From NCBI RefSeq assembly GCF_963677075.1, contig NZ_OY781873.1, forward strand, positions 434,001 through 498,000: 64,000 nt of DNA. The letters are read 5' to 3'. The stretch comes from an uncultured Sphaerochaeta sp. Its GTDB lineage: Bacteria > Spirochaetota > Spirochaetia > Sphaerochaetales > Sphaerochaetaceae. The notes under the pieces were generated by a model. That model did not search any database, was not told the DNA's origin, and worked only from the letters and a program-made list of their open reading frames with translations. Within the stretch, counting starts at the first letter, position 1, and each line of letters begins with the position of its first letter. A program made the translations under genes and the position numbers. Below are positions 1 through 15,314 of the stretch, in pieces.

Positions 1-795
<795 letters not shown>

Positions 796-847
796 ATATC
801 ATTCTTCCAATCCCTGCGCTAATAACTTTCAAAAATCCTCTTCTCTC

Positions 848-921
848 TGGAGGCAAGGGGATTCGAACCCCTGACCCTCGGCTTGCAAAGCCGATGCTCT
901 AGCCAGCTGAGCTATGCCCCC
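848..921 (-). tRNA. tRNA-Ala (UGC)
   Basis: A full cloverleaf reads on the minus strand. The acceptor arms GGGGGCA and TGCCTCC pair, the anticodon loop is CTTTGCAAG with anticodon UGC, and the T loop has TTCGAAT. CCA is not encoded; the discriminator A is followed by GAG. It lies in the 16S-23S spacer of the left rrn operon, so it is transcribed with the rRNA. Confidence 0.97.
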
Positions 922-986
922 GCTGAAGCCTATGCACCATCACACAAGGAAGAGATGAGAACAGGAAATCCACGCCCCCTTCAGGG

Positions 987-2727
<1,741 letters not shown>

Positions 2728-2920
2728 CTCAAGGGTTGCTTCCTTCCTATTCTCATCTCTTCCCTGCGCTCTGCTTTCATAAATCTTCCCGCTCCCCCTC
2801 TCGGGAGGCGCTCGGTCAACTTACCCGATTTGCCGCCTGTCCGTCAAGGCCCTTGTGAGCCTTTTTTCCAAAGCTCCCTGTGAAGCTTTTCCGGCGGCCG
2901 GCGTAGGCCGACAAGAAGCG

Positions 2921-2949
2921 ACTATACAGGACTTCCCAAGTACTGTCCA
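2921..2949 (-). promoter_or_regulatory. rrn promoter, left operon
   Basis: On the minus strand a -35 TGGACA (2949-2944) and a -10 TATAGT (2926-2921) are separated by exactly 17 nt. The discriminator after the -10 starts CGCTTC, and the predicted start is near 2914. AT-rich sequence upstream could act as an UP element. Confidence 0.7.
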
Positions 2950-3027
2950 GTAGGTTTGTGAAATTCATGTGAGAAATCAAAAATCATCACTATTTCCCAA
3001 GTATATTACGTATTGATACACCTATTT

Positions 3028-3052
3028 ATGTCATTTCAAGGTGAAATGACAT
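3028..3052. repeat. Perfect 25-bp inverted repeat
   Basis: Two 11-bp arms, ATGTCATTTCA and TGAAATGACAT, flank a 3-nt centre (AGG). The repeat sits between the 3' end of the MFS gene and the left rrn promoter. Neither strand has a T-run after it, so it is a poor intrinsic terminator. A protein-binding site or a U-less terminator are both possible. Confidence 0.6.
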
Positions 3053-3084
3053 GGTTAAATATGTGAAAAAAATATTTGAAATTC

Positions 3085-4266
3085 TTATTGAAATTCCATT
3101 TTATTGGTTTTCGATTCCCCCATAAAAACAAGAAAAGAGACTAACAAACCGTATAAAGCAATAAAGAGAATAATGTGCATGATGCTGACGAGAGAACCAA
3201 GCAACAAGAACACAAGCATCGCATGCAGATCTGTAGCTAGGCTGATAAAAGAATGAATGGTCGATCGCCCTTGGATTTCAATACTCTGCTGAATCATATT
3301 CTCTTGGATCACACCGGCTGAAGAGAGAAAGAAATAGAAGAGAAAATAGAAAGGGAGGAAGAAAACCTGGCCAAACAAAGCAAAAAGCAAGAGGGAAATT
3401 CCACCAGCTATACACAACAATACAGTCATATTTGCTCGTTTACCAGAAAAATATCGAGCAAAAAATGCTCCTAGAGACTCCAACAAGTATCTACCCCCGG
3501 TCCAGAATCCAACATGCGTTGCAATTAAACCATAGGAGGATGCTACCAAGGGATCATATTCATCCAGGATACCAGGCAAGGAGATTGGAATAATCAGGAG
3601 AAGTACCATATACACAACACTGCGTTTCTTGCAAATGTGGCTAAGCGCCTCTTTCAGCAGGTATAATGAGGAGTGTTGCTTCCGTCCCTCTTTATAGAGA
3701 TTCACCTCATTACTCCCCATTGCAATACCTGTTGCTGCAAGGTTGGCAACCACTGAGAAAAGCAGCACCACAGGAAATCCAAAGCGATGTGCTACAAATC
3801 CACCTGTAAAACAGGAAAGAGCCACTGCAACTGAGGCAGAGCCAGTGCCTCTCGCATAGGTCATTTCAAAGTCCTCTTGTCTACCAGCCAGCTTCAAGGT
3901 ATCAAAGAGCAGCGCCTCCTCAGCCCCAGAGGAAAAAGCTTCAGCTGTCCCCCATGCAAGAAACCCCAGAGCATATACAAAGAATAATGGAGGGAGAACC
4001 AACCAGATGGTAAAACAGAGTGTTCTCAGCACCCCTGAGATTATCAAGAGATACCTACGATTCCAACGATCTGCAAGCACCCCACTGGGAATTTCCAGGA
4101 GCACCACAGGAATCGACCAAATTGCGAGTAAAAGGGATATTTGGGACAAGGAAAGCCCCGCCTTACTGAACAGTAAGGGATACACTGGATAAACCAGAAG
4201 CAGATTCTGCATTCCTTTGTACCAAATGAACCGTATTGATCCCATATGGTACAAATCGTAACACAT
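3085..4266 (-). CDS. MFS transporter
   Basis: This encodes a 393-residue polytopic membrane protein of the major facilitator superfamily, probably a proton-coupled exporter of unknown substrate. The best marker is the loop 2-3 motif GVLADRWNRR at residues 62-71, followed by about 12 hydrophobic segments; the length is normal. It is the only gene between the two rrn operons and starts 25 nt after the distal 5S gene. No clear terminator separates them, so readthrough from rRNA transcription is possible. No good Shine-Dalgarno precedes either the first ATG or the ATG eight codons in (4245), so the start is uncertain. Composition is more AT-rich than the neighbours. Confidence 0.85.
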   Translation of the reverse strand: MCYDLYHMGSIRFIWYKGMQNLLLVYPVYPLLFSKAGLSLSQISLLLAIWSIPVVLLEIPSGVLADRWNRRYLLIISGVLRTLCFTIWLVLPPLFFVYALGFLAWGTAEAFSSGAEEALLFDTLKLAGRQEDFEMTYARGTGSASVAVALSCFTGGFVAHRFGFPVVLLFSVVANLAATGIAMGSNEVNLYKEGRKQHSSLYLLKEALSHICKKRSVVYMVLLLIIPISLPGILDEYDPLVASSYGLIATHVGFWTGGRYLLESLGAFFARYFSGKRANMTVLLCIAGGISLLLFALFGQVFFLPFYFLFYFFLSSAGVIQENMIQQSIEIQGRSTIHSFISLATDLHAMLVFLLLGSLVSIMHIILFIALYGLLVSFLVFMGESKTNKMEFQ

Positions 4267-4290
4267 TTCTGTATATTGAAAAAAGAAAAA

Positions 4291-4404
<114 letters not shown>

Positions 4405-4493
4405 CAATTCCAACACTTGGTTGCAGGTCTTCACATGCAACGAGTCTTGGCAGTCCAATAAAACTGTAAGAACAAGCAAAAAAGCAAAAAAGG

Positions 4494-4609
<116 letters not shown>

Positions 4610-4661
4610 GGCCAACGCCTGGGAGCGCGAGGGATCTCGCACGACCGGCCTTGGCAGCCCT

Positions 4662-4679
4662 GGGATTGGAATAATGATA

Positions 4680-4688
<9 letters not shown>
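4662..4688 (-). other. 23S processing stem, 3' arm
   Basis: This 27-nt segment is complementary to 7611-7637 with one mismatch. Together they would form the long helix that brings the two ends of the 23S precursor together, the usual substrate of RNase III. The mature 23S ends lie inside the helix. Confidence 0.75.
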
Positions 4689-7610
<2,922 letters not shown>

Positions 7611-7618
<8 letters not shown>

Positions 7619-7637
7619 ATATCATTCTTCCAATCCC
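7611..7637 (-). other. 23S processing stem, 5' arm
   Basis: This is the partner of 4662-4688. On the minus strand it lies just upstream of, and overlaps, the 5' end of the 23S. The same sequence up to position 821 exists in the left operon. Confidence 0.75.
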
Positions 7638-7706
7638 TGCGCTATATTGATCTGCTATTCCTAGCAAATGCACTGTAAAAAAACCAGTTGCCTGAGCAAC
7701 TGAAAA

Positions 7707-7780
7707 TGGGACTGATAAGACTTGAACTTATGACCTCGTGCTTATCAGGCACGCGCTCTAACCACCTGAGCTACAGTCCC
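7707..7780 (-). tRNA. tRNA-Ile (GAU)
   Basis: A cloverleaf reads on the minus strand with acceptor arms GGGACTG and CAGTCCC, anticodon loop CTGATAA with anticodon GAU, T-loop TTCAAGT and discriminator A. CCA is not encoded. It is the spacer tRNA of the right rrn operon. A short hairpin (CAGTTGC-CTGA-GCAACTG, 7685-7702) follows it, before the 23S processing stem. Confidence 0.97.
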
Positions 7781-7835
7781 GTATAACGAACATATCAGAG
7801 AAGAGAAGAAAAGAAAAGAAAAGGAAGCAATAGAG

Positions 7836-9576
<1,741 letters not shown>

Positions 9577-9709
9577 TAAAGCTTCCTAACCCGCTTGATC
9601 AACGGCCGTAAACGGCAATCATCTCGCGGTATATCTTCTCTTCTCTTCTCTCATATGTCTGTCAAAAATCTGCTCGCTTACGACTTAGTGTCGTTTAGCG
9701 TGCTCCGAT

Positions 9710-9739
9710 AACATAGCAAAAGACCTCTCATAGTGTCAA
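9710..9739 (-). promoter_or_regulatory. rrn promoter, right operon
   Basis: On the minus strand a perfect -35 TTGACA (9739-9734) is followed after 18 nt by a -10 TATGTT (9715-9710). It differs from the left operon's promoter in both boxes and in spacer length, so the two operons may be controlled differently. Confidence 0.6.
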
Positions 9740-9768
9740 GCGTTCTATTCAAAGATTTTTCACAATTC

Positions 9769-10557
9769 TTACTGCCGCTTGGCAAGCAGAGCATCAACTA
9801 TCTCGGCAAACCCTTCTCCACCTTCACTTTCTGCGACAAATGTCGGTAAATACTGCATCGATTCGGCCCGTTTTTTTATATTCCCAACCCCAAAACTCAC
9901 TGGAAAACGGGAAAACATCACCTGATCATTAGGGGCATCCCCACAATAACAACCGGTATCAAGCATTTCCTGCTCATTGAGATCAAGCACCTGAGCAAAA
10001 AAAGCTTTTGAGCCTTCGTATTTATTAAAAGAACCAAACCAAGCATTCACATGTATTGAACTGACGGCTGTACCAGCCCCCATGTCCTTACAGATCTCAA
10101 CAATTTTCGCAATTCCATCCTCAGATAGAAACGGGGGTTCACTTCCATGATCAAAAGCCACATCGAATATTCGTGCAAATTGATCGCTGGACACCTTGGC
10201 TCCATCGACAGAGGAAAGCACCCGCTGAATCATCGCCTGTACTCGTTCCTGATACCCTTCCTGAACAATTGAAGGATGTATAAAATGGCGAATCGCGCCG
10301 TTCTCACGATAGAGGCAGACAGCCCCACTTTCGCTCAACACCGCCTCCACCGGCCATTGGCGGAGATAGGTATCTCCCCAACCAGCTGAACCACCAGTTA
10401 CACAGATGGTCCGGATTCCCTCTTCCTCAAGTCTATACAAAGCCTCCAAGGCAGCCGGACGCAATTTTCCATTGGTAGTGATGGTGTCATCAACATCGGT
10501 CAGCAGGAATCTTATCTTTCTTGCTATCGTTTGTGAAAGATTTTCTAAAGGTTGCAT
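9769..10557 (-). CDS. HAD-superfamily phosphatase (Cof/type IIB-like)
   Basis: This encodes a cytosolic HAD hydrolase of 262 residues, likely a sugar-phosphate or related phosphatase; the substrate is not predictable. Motif I is DVDDT, with D21 as the expected nucleophile and D23 as acid/base. Motif II is near VTGGS and motif IV is GDAPND. The large middle insert fits a type II cap, as in mannosyl-3-phosphoglycerate or sucrose-6-phosphate phosphatases. It is the last gene of the thrS-M32-pgsA group. Its frame could start at a TTG overlapping the pgsA stop (10563), but I chose the ATG two codons in. Confidence 0.8.
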   Translation of the reverse strand: MQPLENLSQTIARKIRFLLTDVDDTITTNGKLRPAALEALYRLEEEGIRTICVTGGSAGWGDTYLRQWPVEAVLSESGAVCLYRENGAIRHFIHPSIVQEGYQERVQAMIQRVLSSVDGAKVSSDQFARIFDVAFDHGSEPPFLSEDGIAKIVEICKDMGAGTAVSSIHVNAWFGSFNKYEGSKAFFAQVLDLNEQEMLDTGCYCGDAPNDQVMFSRFPVSFGVGNIKKRAESMQYLPTFVAESEGGEGFAEIVDALLAKRQ

Positions 10558-10559
10558 AC

Positions 10560-11156
10560 TCAACGACTCATGGAGGAGAGACTACCATCACGGATAATAG
10601 CCTTGATATAGGTCAGGAAGGACATTACAGCAGCAAAGGCTGCCAACACGAAAACCCCTGTGACTACAGGACGCATCATCTGGATCAAGGAGGAATCACC
10701 AACCCAGTTACCCAACGCAATGTAGAGGATGCCTAAAGCCCCACTTACCGCATACAGTACTGCCTTGCTCTTCCCCCAGATATTTGCAGCGACTGGCTTT
10801 CCTTTTCCCATCATCAACATCCTGACAAACAGGATGGAGAATTCACGCCACATAATCAGGATAAAGGTCCAAAGAGGCATGATGCCTGCTCCAGAGAGGC
10901 AGACAAAGTACGTCAGCCTACTGAAAGTGTCAGCAAAGGGGTCCATCACCTTACCTAAGTCAGTCACTAAATTCTTGCTTCTTGCTATCTGACCATCCAA
11001 GAGATCGGTCAGCTCAGTCAGTGCCCAAAGGACAAGTGTAAGTATGGATGCAGCATCCTGGAAGGAAGGTCCGAACCATGAGCCAAGATGAAATGCAATG
11101 AAGAACAGCGGCGCCATAATCAGCCGCGACACAGTAAGCTTATTCGGAATATTCAT
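10560..11156 (-). CDS. pgsA: CDP-alcohol phosphatidyltransferase (phosphatidylglycerophosphate synthase)
   Basis: This membrane enzyme transfers a phosphatidyl group from CDP-diacylglycerol to an alcohol, most likely glycerol 3-phosphate, making phosphatidylglycerophosphate. The family motif DG-x2-AR-x8-G-x3-D-x3-D is intact, with D54, G55, A58, R59, G68, D72 and D76. Several transmembrane helices fill its 198 residues, a normal size. The start has a good Shine-Dalgarno (GAGAGG) and lies 12 nt after the M32 peptidase gene. Other CDP-alcohol transferases (for example phosphatidylserine or inositol-phosphate types) share the motif, so the acceptor is inferred. Confidence 0.85.
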   Translation of the reverse strand: MNIPNKLTVSRLIMAPLFFIAFHLGSWFGPSFQDAASILTLVLWALTELTDLLDGQIARSKNLVTDLGKVMDPFADTFSRLTYFVCLSGAGIMPLWTFILIMWREFSILFVRMLMMGKGKPVAANIWGKSKAVLYAVSGALGILYIALGNWVGDSSLIQMMRPVVTGVFVLAAFAAVMSFLTYIKAIIRDGSLSSMSR

Positions 11157-11168
11157 ACGGACCTCTCA

Positions 11169-12665
11169 TTAGCCGAACAAGCGGCTGAATTTGTCTTCAA
11201 GGTAGCTTGTGAACAAACTCGCGTCAAGACCTCTGTTGGTTACCTTCTCCAGCGTTTCAAGGCCGGTATTGACCGCTCCCCGTTCATAGATTGAAGTTTT
11301 TAGATAATCACTGATGGCCTTCAGATCTCCACTTTGCAATAAGGAAGAAACAGGCAGATCTTCTTTCATTTTCTCCCAAATCTGTGCTCCATAGAGATTT
11401 CCCAGGGCATAGGTTGGGAAATACCCGAAATCACCACTACTCCAATGGACATCCTGCAGCACCCCTTCCTTGATCGTTGCAGGCGTGAAACCCAAGAGTG
11501 AGCGGTGTTCCTCATTCCATGCTTCAGGAACCTCTTCAATGGAGATATCTCCATTGATAATCATCTGTTCCAGATTAAAGCGAAGCATGACATGCAGGCT
11601 GTAGCTGACCTCGTCAGCATTTACCCTGATAGGAGTTCTCTCCACTTTGTTGATTGCACGAACAAACTGGTCCAGGGAAACCCCTGCAGTTTGTGCAGGA
11701 AATAGCTCTTTGAACCGGGGATAGTAGTACAGCCAGAACTCAGGACTCTTTGCGATCATGTTTTCCCAAAGCCTGCTCTGCGATTCATGCATTCCAAGAG
11801 AAGCCCCAGAAGCCAAGCTGGTCCCCTTCAGGATTAAACTCGAGGCACCCATCTCATACAAAGCATGACCACCCTCATGAACAGTGGAACTAAAACTGTC
11901 CATCACCGAAGGATCAGTATAGCGGGTGGTGATCCGAATATCATCAGAACCGATGGTAGTGGTAAATGGATGCACTGAGACGGCACAACTTCCCCTCTGG
12001 AAGTCAAATTGCATTGCCTTCAACACTTCATTCGCAAATATCTGTTGCTGTTCAATTGGGTATGTACCATAGAGAAATCCTGTATCCACGCTCTTTGAGG
12101 CAAGCCGGTCCACCAGCGAGATCAAAGGAGCCTTAATCTCAGTAAAAAGCTTGGCGACCTGGTCGGTCCTCATCCCCTCCTCAAACTCCTGGAGCAATCC
12201 ATCATAGAGACACCCTCCCTCCTGTTTGAGCAATGCAGCTTTCTCTCGTACCAATGCAACCATTGATGCTAGATCACCAGAAAAGAGCGACCAGGAGCCT
12301 GCCTGACGGGCTGCAACCCAACTGTTATGTGCTCTTGCCCCTTGTTCAGATATTGAACGCACCAAGGAAGCAGGGAGTTTCTTCATTTTTTCATACTCCC
12401 GTCTCCTGATCCTGATCAGCCCACGTTCCACATCCGATGCATCATTCATTCCCTCAAGATGTGCCAACACATCCCCCATTTCTGAGGAACTTGCCAAGTC
12501 GTGCCGGAGCTGGGCAAGATAACCCAGTTGTACCGACCGCTCTTCCAATCCAAGTGGGGAGAGTGAAATTTCCTGGTCCCAGGATAGCGTTGCTTCCATA
12601 TGATCTATCAATACAATCTGGCGATCGAGTTCAACCAAACGCTTATATGCTTCTCTCTGTGTCAT
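11169..12665 (-). CDS. Metallocarboxypeptidase, M32 (Taq) family
   Basis: This is a cytosolic zinc carboxypeptidase of 498 residues, the usual size for family M32, which trims C-terminal residues from peptides. The zinc site HEGGH lies at residues 263-267, and the downstream HESQSRLWE motif near 292-300 gives the third ligand. The chosen ATG has a strong Shine-Dalgarno (GGAGG, 6 nt away); a start four codons earlier has none. A hairpin without a T-run (12687-12708) separates it from thrS. It probably shares transcription with pgsA and the HAD gene. Confidence 0.92.
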   Translation of the reverse strand: MTQREAYKRLVELDRQIVLIDHMEATLSWDQEISLSPLGLEERSVQLGYLAQLRHDLASSSEMGDVLAHLEGMNDASDVERGLIRIRRREYEKMKKLPASLVRSISEQGARAHNSWVAARQAGSWSLFSGDLASMVALVREKAALLKQEGGCLYDGLLQEFEEGMRTDQVAKLFTEIKAPLISLVDRLASKSVDTGFLYGTYPIEQQQIFANEVLKAMQFDFQRGSCAVSVHPFTTTIGSDDIRITTRYTDPSVMDSFSSTVHEGGHALYEMGASSLILKGTSLASGASLGMHESQSRLWENMIAKSPEFWLYYYPRFKELFPAQTAGVSLDQFVRAINKVERTPIRVNADEVSYSLHVMLRFNLEQMIINGDISIEEVPEAWNEEHRSLLGFTPATIKEGVLQDVHWSSGDFGYFPTYALGNLYGAQIWEKMKEDLPVSSLLQSGDLKAISDYLKTSIYERGAVNTGLETLEKVTNRGLDASLFTSYLEDKFSRLFG

Positions 12666-12686
12666 TGATACCTCCAACTGAAATCG

Positions 12687-12708
12687 AGAGCCGGAGTTAT
12701 CCGGCTCT
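12687..12708 (-). other. Hairpin between thrS and the M32 gene
   Basis: Nine-bp arms AGAGCCGGA and TCCGGCTCT enclose a GTTA loop. No T-run follows on the minus strand, so it is more likely an mRNA-stabilising or weak attenuating hairpin than a full terminator. Confidence 0.5.
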
Positions 12709-12730
12709 CTGTGTTACATGCTCTTCTGTA

Positions 12731-14476
12731 CTACAGCTGTTCCTTGCTTTCAACCTTCTCTCTCACCATGTCGATGAAAGCTTGGGTTGTAAGGCCATTC
12801 TCCTGCTTACCGCTTCTCAGGCGTACAGAAACTTGGTCATTCTCCATCTCACGTTCGCCAATGACCACCATGTACGGTATCTTCAGCTTCTGTGCGTTAC
12901 GGATTTTCGCATTCATCCTGTCATCCCCAAGATCAGCAGAGACACGGAAACCTTCGCTGCGGAGTCTCTTCTCCAAGCTCTTTGCATAGTCAAAGAATGT
13001 CTCGCCGACAGGAATGAGCTTGATCTGCTCAGGAGCAAGCCAGGGTGGGAAGGCTCCTGCATAGTGCTCGATAAGCACTCCGAAGAACCGCTCAATGGAA
13101 CCAAGGAGAGCACGGTGGATCATGTACGGACGCTTCTCAACACCATCCTTGTCCACAAAGGTCATATCAAACCGTTCAGGTTCATTGAAATCGAACTGCA
13201 CTGTGGAAAGCTGCCACTCGCGGCCGATTGCATCCTTGATCTTCAGATCAATCTTCGGACCATAGAACGCGCCGCCTCCCTCATCAACCTCATATGCCAA
13301 CCCTTCTGTCTCTATGGCTTTCCGGAGAGCCTCGGTTGCATCAGCCCAACGCTGCGGGTCCCCTACTGCCTTCTCAGGCATCGTGGAAAGGTATGCATTG
13401 ATCTCCGTAAAACCAAAGGAGTGCAACATATGCAGCGAGAACCTGAGTACCTCCAGGATCTCGTCGTTCATCTGGTCCGGGGTGACAAACAGGTGTGCAT
13501 CATCCTGGGTGAATCCGCGTACACGCATAAGCCCATGCATTGCACCGGCCTTTTCATAGCGATACACCGTACCCAGCTCAGCCCATCTGAAAGGCAGATC
13601 GCGATAGGAGTGCTTACTGTTCTTGTAAATCATGATATGGAACGGACAGTTCATTGGTTTCACATAGTAATCACTCTTGTCCATCTCCATGGGAGGGTAC
13701 ATCCCTTCCTTGTAGAAACCGAGGTGACCACTGGTCTCCCAGAGCCAGGAACGTCCAAGATGGGGGGTATATACCATCTCATACCCATTGGCATAGTGCT
13801 CTTTGCGCCAGAAATCTTCGATAGCCTGCCTGATACGGGCGCCCATTGGATGCCAGTAGACAAGACCTGGGCCTGCTTCCTCATGTAAGCTGAACAGATC
13901 AAGTTCCTTACCAAGCTTACGGTGGTCCCGTTTCTCAACATCCTCAAGATGTTTCAGATAGAGACGAAGCTCCTTGGAATTTGACCAAGCCGTTCCATAG
14001 ATACGGGTCAGCATGGGGTTGGTTTCCTTGCCTCTCCAGTAAGCGCCAGCAATACTCATCAATTTGAAAGCATCACCCTTAAGATCCTTGGTGGAATCCA
14101 CATGGGGACCACGACAGAGGTCGGTGAAACCACCTTGGTTGTAAAGGCTTACTTCCTCATCCTCTGGGATTGCCTCAAGCAATTCCAACTTGTACTTCTG
14201 CCCTGCAAAGCGTTGCTTTGCTTCATTGCGGCTGACCACCGTCCTTACAAACGGCTTATCTTCCTTGATGATCGCACGCATACGCTCTGAAATCTCATCA
14301 AGGTCCTCAGTGACCAACTGTCTGGGCAGGTCAAAATCATAATAGAATCCATTATCGATCGAAGGACCGATAGCTATCTGTGCATCAGGGAACATCTCAA
14401 GCACTGCTTCGGCCATCACGTGTGCCATTGAATGCCGTATCTTGGAGAGTTTCTCTCCTACTTCTACCGTTGCCAT
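12731..14476 (-). CDS. thrS: Threonyl-tRNA synthetase
   Basis: This charges tRNA-Thr with threonine. The protein has 581 residues, about 60 fewer than the E. coli enzyme. It begins directly in the N2 editing domain (HSMAH at 16-20 gives the HxxxH motif; C and H of LCRGPH complete the site), so the N-terminal TGS domain is missing. The class II core follows with zinc ligands in MNCPFH, QDDAHLF and YMIHRALLG, and a C-terminal anticodon-binding domain. The start has a Shine-Dalgarno (GAGGAG). It sits directly downstream of a threonine T-box riboswitch. Confidence 0.96.
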   Translation of the reverse strand: MATVEVGEKLSKIRHSMAHVMAEAVLEMFPDAQIAIGPSIDNGFYYDFDLPRQLVTEDLDEISERMRAIIKEDKPFVRTVVSRNEAKQRFAGQKYKLELLEAIPEDEEVSLYNQGGFTDLCRGPHVDSTKDLKGDAFKLMSIAGAYWRGKETNPMLTRIYGTAWSNSKELRLYLKHLEDVEKRDHRKLGKELDLFSLHEEAGPGLVYWHPMGARIRQAIEDFWRKEHYANGYEMVYTPHLGRSWLWETSGHLGFYKEGMYPPMEMDKSDYYVKPMNCPFHIMIYKNSKHSYRDLPFRWAELGTVYRYEKAGAMHGLMRVRGFTQDDAHLFVTPDQMNDEILEVLRFSLHMLHSFGFTEINAYLSTMPEKAVGDPQRWADATEALRKAIETEGLAYEVDEGGGAFYGPKIDLKIKDAIGREWQLSTVQFDFNEPERFDMTFVDKDGVEKRPYMIHRALLGSIERFFGVLIEHYAGAFPPWLAPEQIKLIPVGETFFDYAKSLEKRLRSEGFRVSADLGDDRMNAKIRNAQKLKIPYMVVIGEREMENDQVSVRLRSGKQENGLTTQAFIDMVREKVESKEQL

Positions 14477-14505
14477 ACTATCTCCTCATTTCTCATCATT
14501 CCCAT

Positions 14506-14579
14506 AAAAAAAGCCTTCATGCCCTCAACCCTACCGGGTGGCATGTTCCACTCCCGGCAAGGACGAAGACATGAAAGCT
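14506..14579 (-). terminator. T-box-controlled intrinsic terminator
   Basis: A 15-bp stem (with G-U pairs) forms between 14579-14565 and 14526-14512 and is followed by seven T residues (14512-14506) on the minus strand. An inner hairpin (CCGGGAGTGG / CCACCCGG) fills the loop. The 5' arm is also needed for the antiterminator, so the two structures exclude each other. It would also stop transcripts arriving from the hydrogenase operon. Confidence 0.85.
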
Positions 14580-14800
14580 CTCATGTTCCGCGGTTCCACC
14601 TTGCTTCCCTTCCCGGCTTTCTCTCCGGGAAAGACACTCATTGCACCTGTCTCGCCAGGTATGCGGCACAGCCTACTAGCAAATACGTTCGACCTGCAGC
14701 TCAAAAGGGGTTTTCATCGGGCGCTATCCAGACCTCTCTCAACCAAGGAAGTCCTCTCTGTGGATCCGCTGCCGGCTACTCGTCTTTCTCATCGCCTTGT
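14506..14800 (-). promoter_or_regulatory. T-box riboswitch (threonine), thrS leader
   Basis: The leader carries the conserved T-box AAGGTGGAACCGCGG (14602-14588) and a short ACATGA/TCATGT hairpin, with TCCTT closing the antiterminator. A Stem I-like region has GACGAGTA and GGTTGAGAGAGG elements. The specifier is ACC, a threonine codon, at 14711-14709, in the context GATGAAA-ACC-CCTTTTGAGC. Uncharged tRNA-Thr would bind the specifier and the UGGA bulge, favouring antitermination and thrS expression. A -10 TATAGT lies at 14806-14801; its -35 is unclear. Confidence 0.9.
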
Positions 14801-14830
14801 ACTATAGAATGCTCACATCGAAGCAATTAG

Positions 14831-15310
14831 TCAAGTCCAAAGAGCTTCACAAATGATCTTCGCAGCACGCTCCAACAAAAGCTGGTCATCTTCAGAGAAA
14901 CGTCCTTTTTGGGCACTATCTACATCCAAGACACCTACCACATCACCACTACTACTGACCAAGGGCACCACCAATTCACTCATGGAAGCACTGTCGCAGG
15001 CAATGTGGCCTGGGAAGGTGTGTACATCGGCCACCCGTACACTCTCTTTCGTACGTGCAGCCAATCCACATACTCCACGATCCAGGTTGATATCAGTACA
15101 GGCAACTTTTCCTTGAAAAGGTCCGAGCACCAGGGACTTACGGTCTTCTCTCATCAAATAGAACCCTACCCAGTTGATGTTCTCCAGCTGCTGGTTAAGC
15201 AATGCTGAAACATTACAGAGATGACAGTATCGTCTTTCCGTACTCCCATCCCACCCATCAGTTATTGCAGTAAGTTGATCAAGGAATGAACTGTCTGTAG
15301 TTACATGCAT
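14831..15310 (-). CDS. msrC: Free methionine-(R)-sulfoxide reductase (GAF domain)
   Basis: This 159-residue cytosolic GAF-domain enzyme reduces free methionine-R-sulfoxide to methionine. All three family cysteines are present: C71 (KVAC), C81 (GVCG) and C105 (HIAC), together with NWVGFYL near 46-52 and FPGHIACD. It starts 4 nt after the hydrogenase gene with a Shine-Dalgarno (GGAG), so it is probably the last gene of the hydrogenase operon, where oxidative repair makes sense. No terminator follows before the T-box leader of thrS. Confidence 0.92.
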   Translation of the reverse strand: MHVTTDSSFLDQLTAITDGWDGSTERRYCHLCNVSALLNQQLENINWVGFYLMREDRKSLVLGPFQGKVACTDINLDRGVCGLAARTKESVRVADVHTFPGHIACDSASMSELVVPLVSSSGDVVGVLDVDSAQKGRFSEDDQLLLERAAKIICEALWT

Positions 15311-15314
15311 ATAA

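Noticed and set aside
12437..13888. Plus-strand 483-residue open frame
   Set aside because: It is the antisense of thrS and the N-terminal end of the M32 gene; its long length follows from codon bias on the minus strand, and thrS has clear domains and a T-box.
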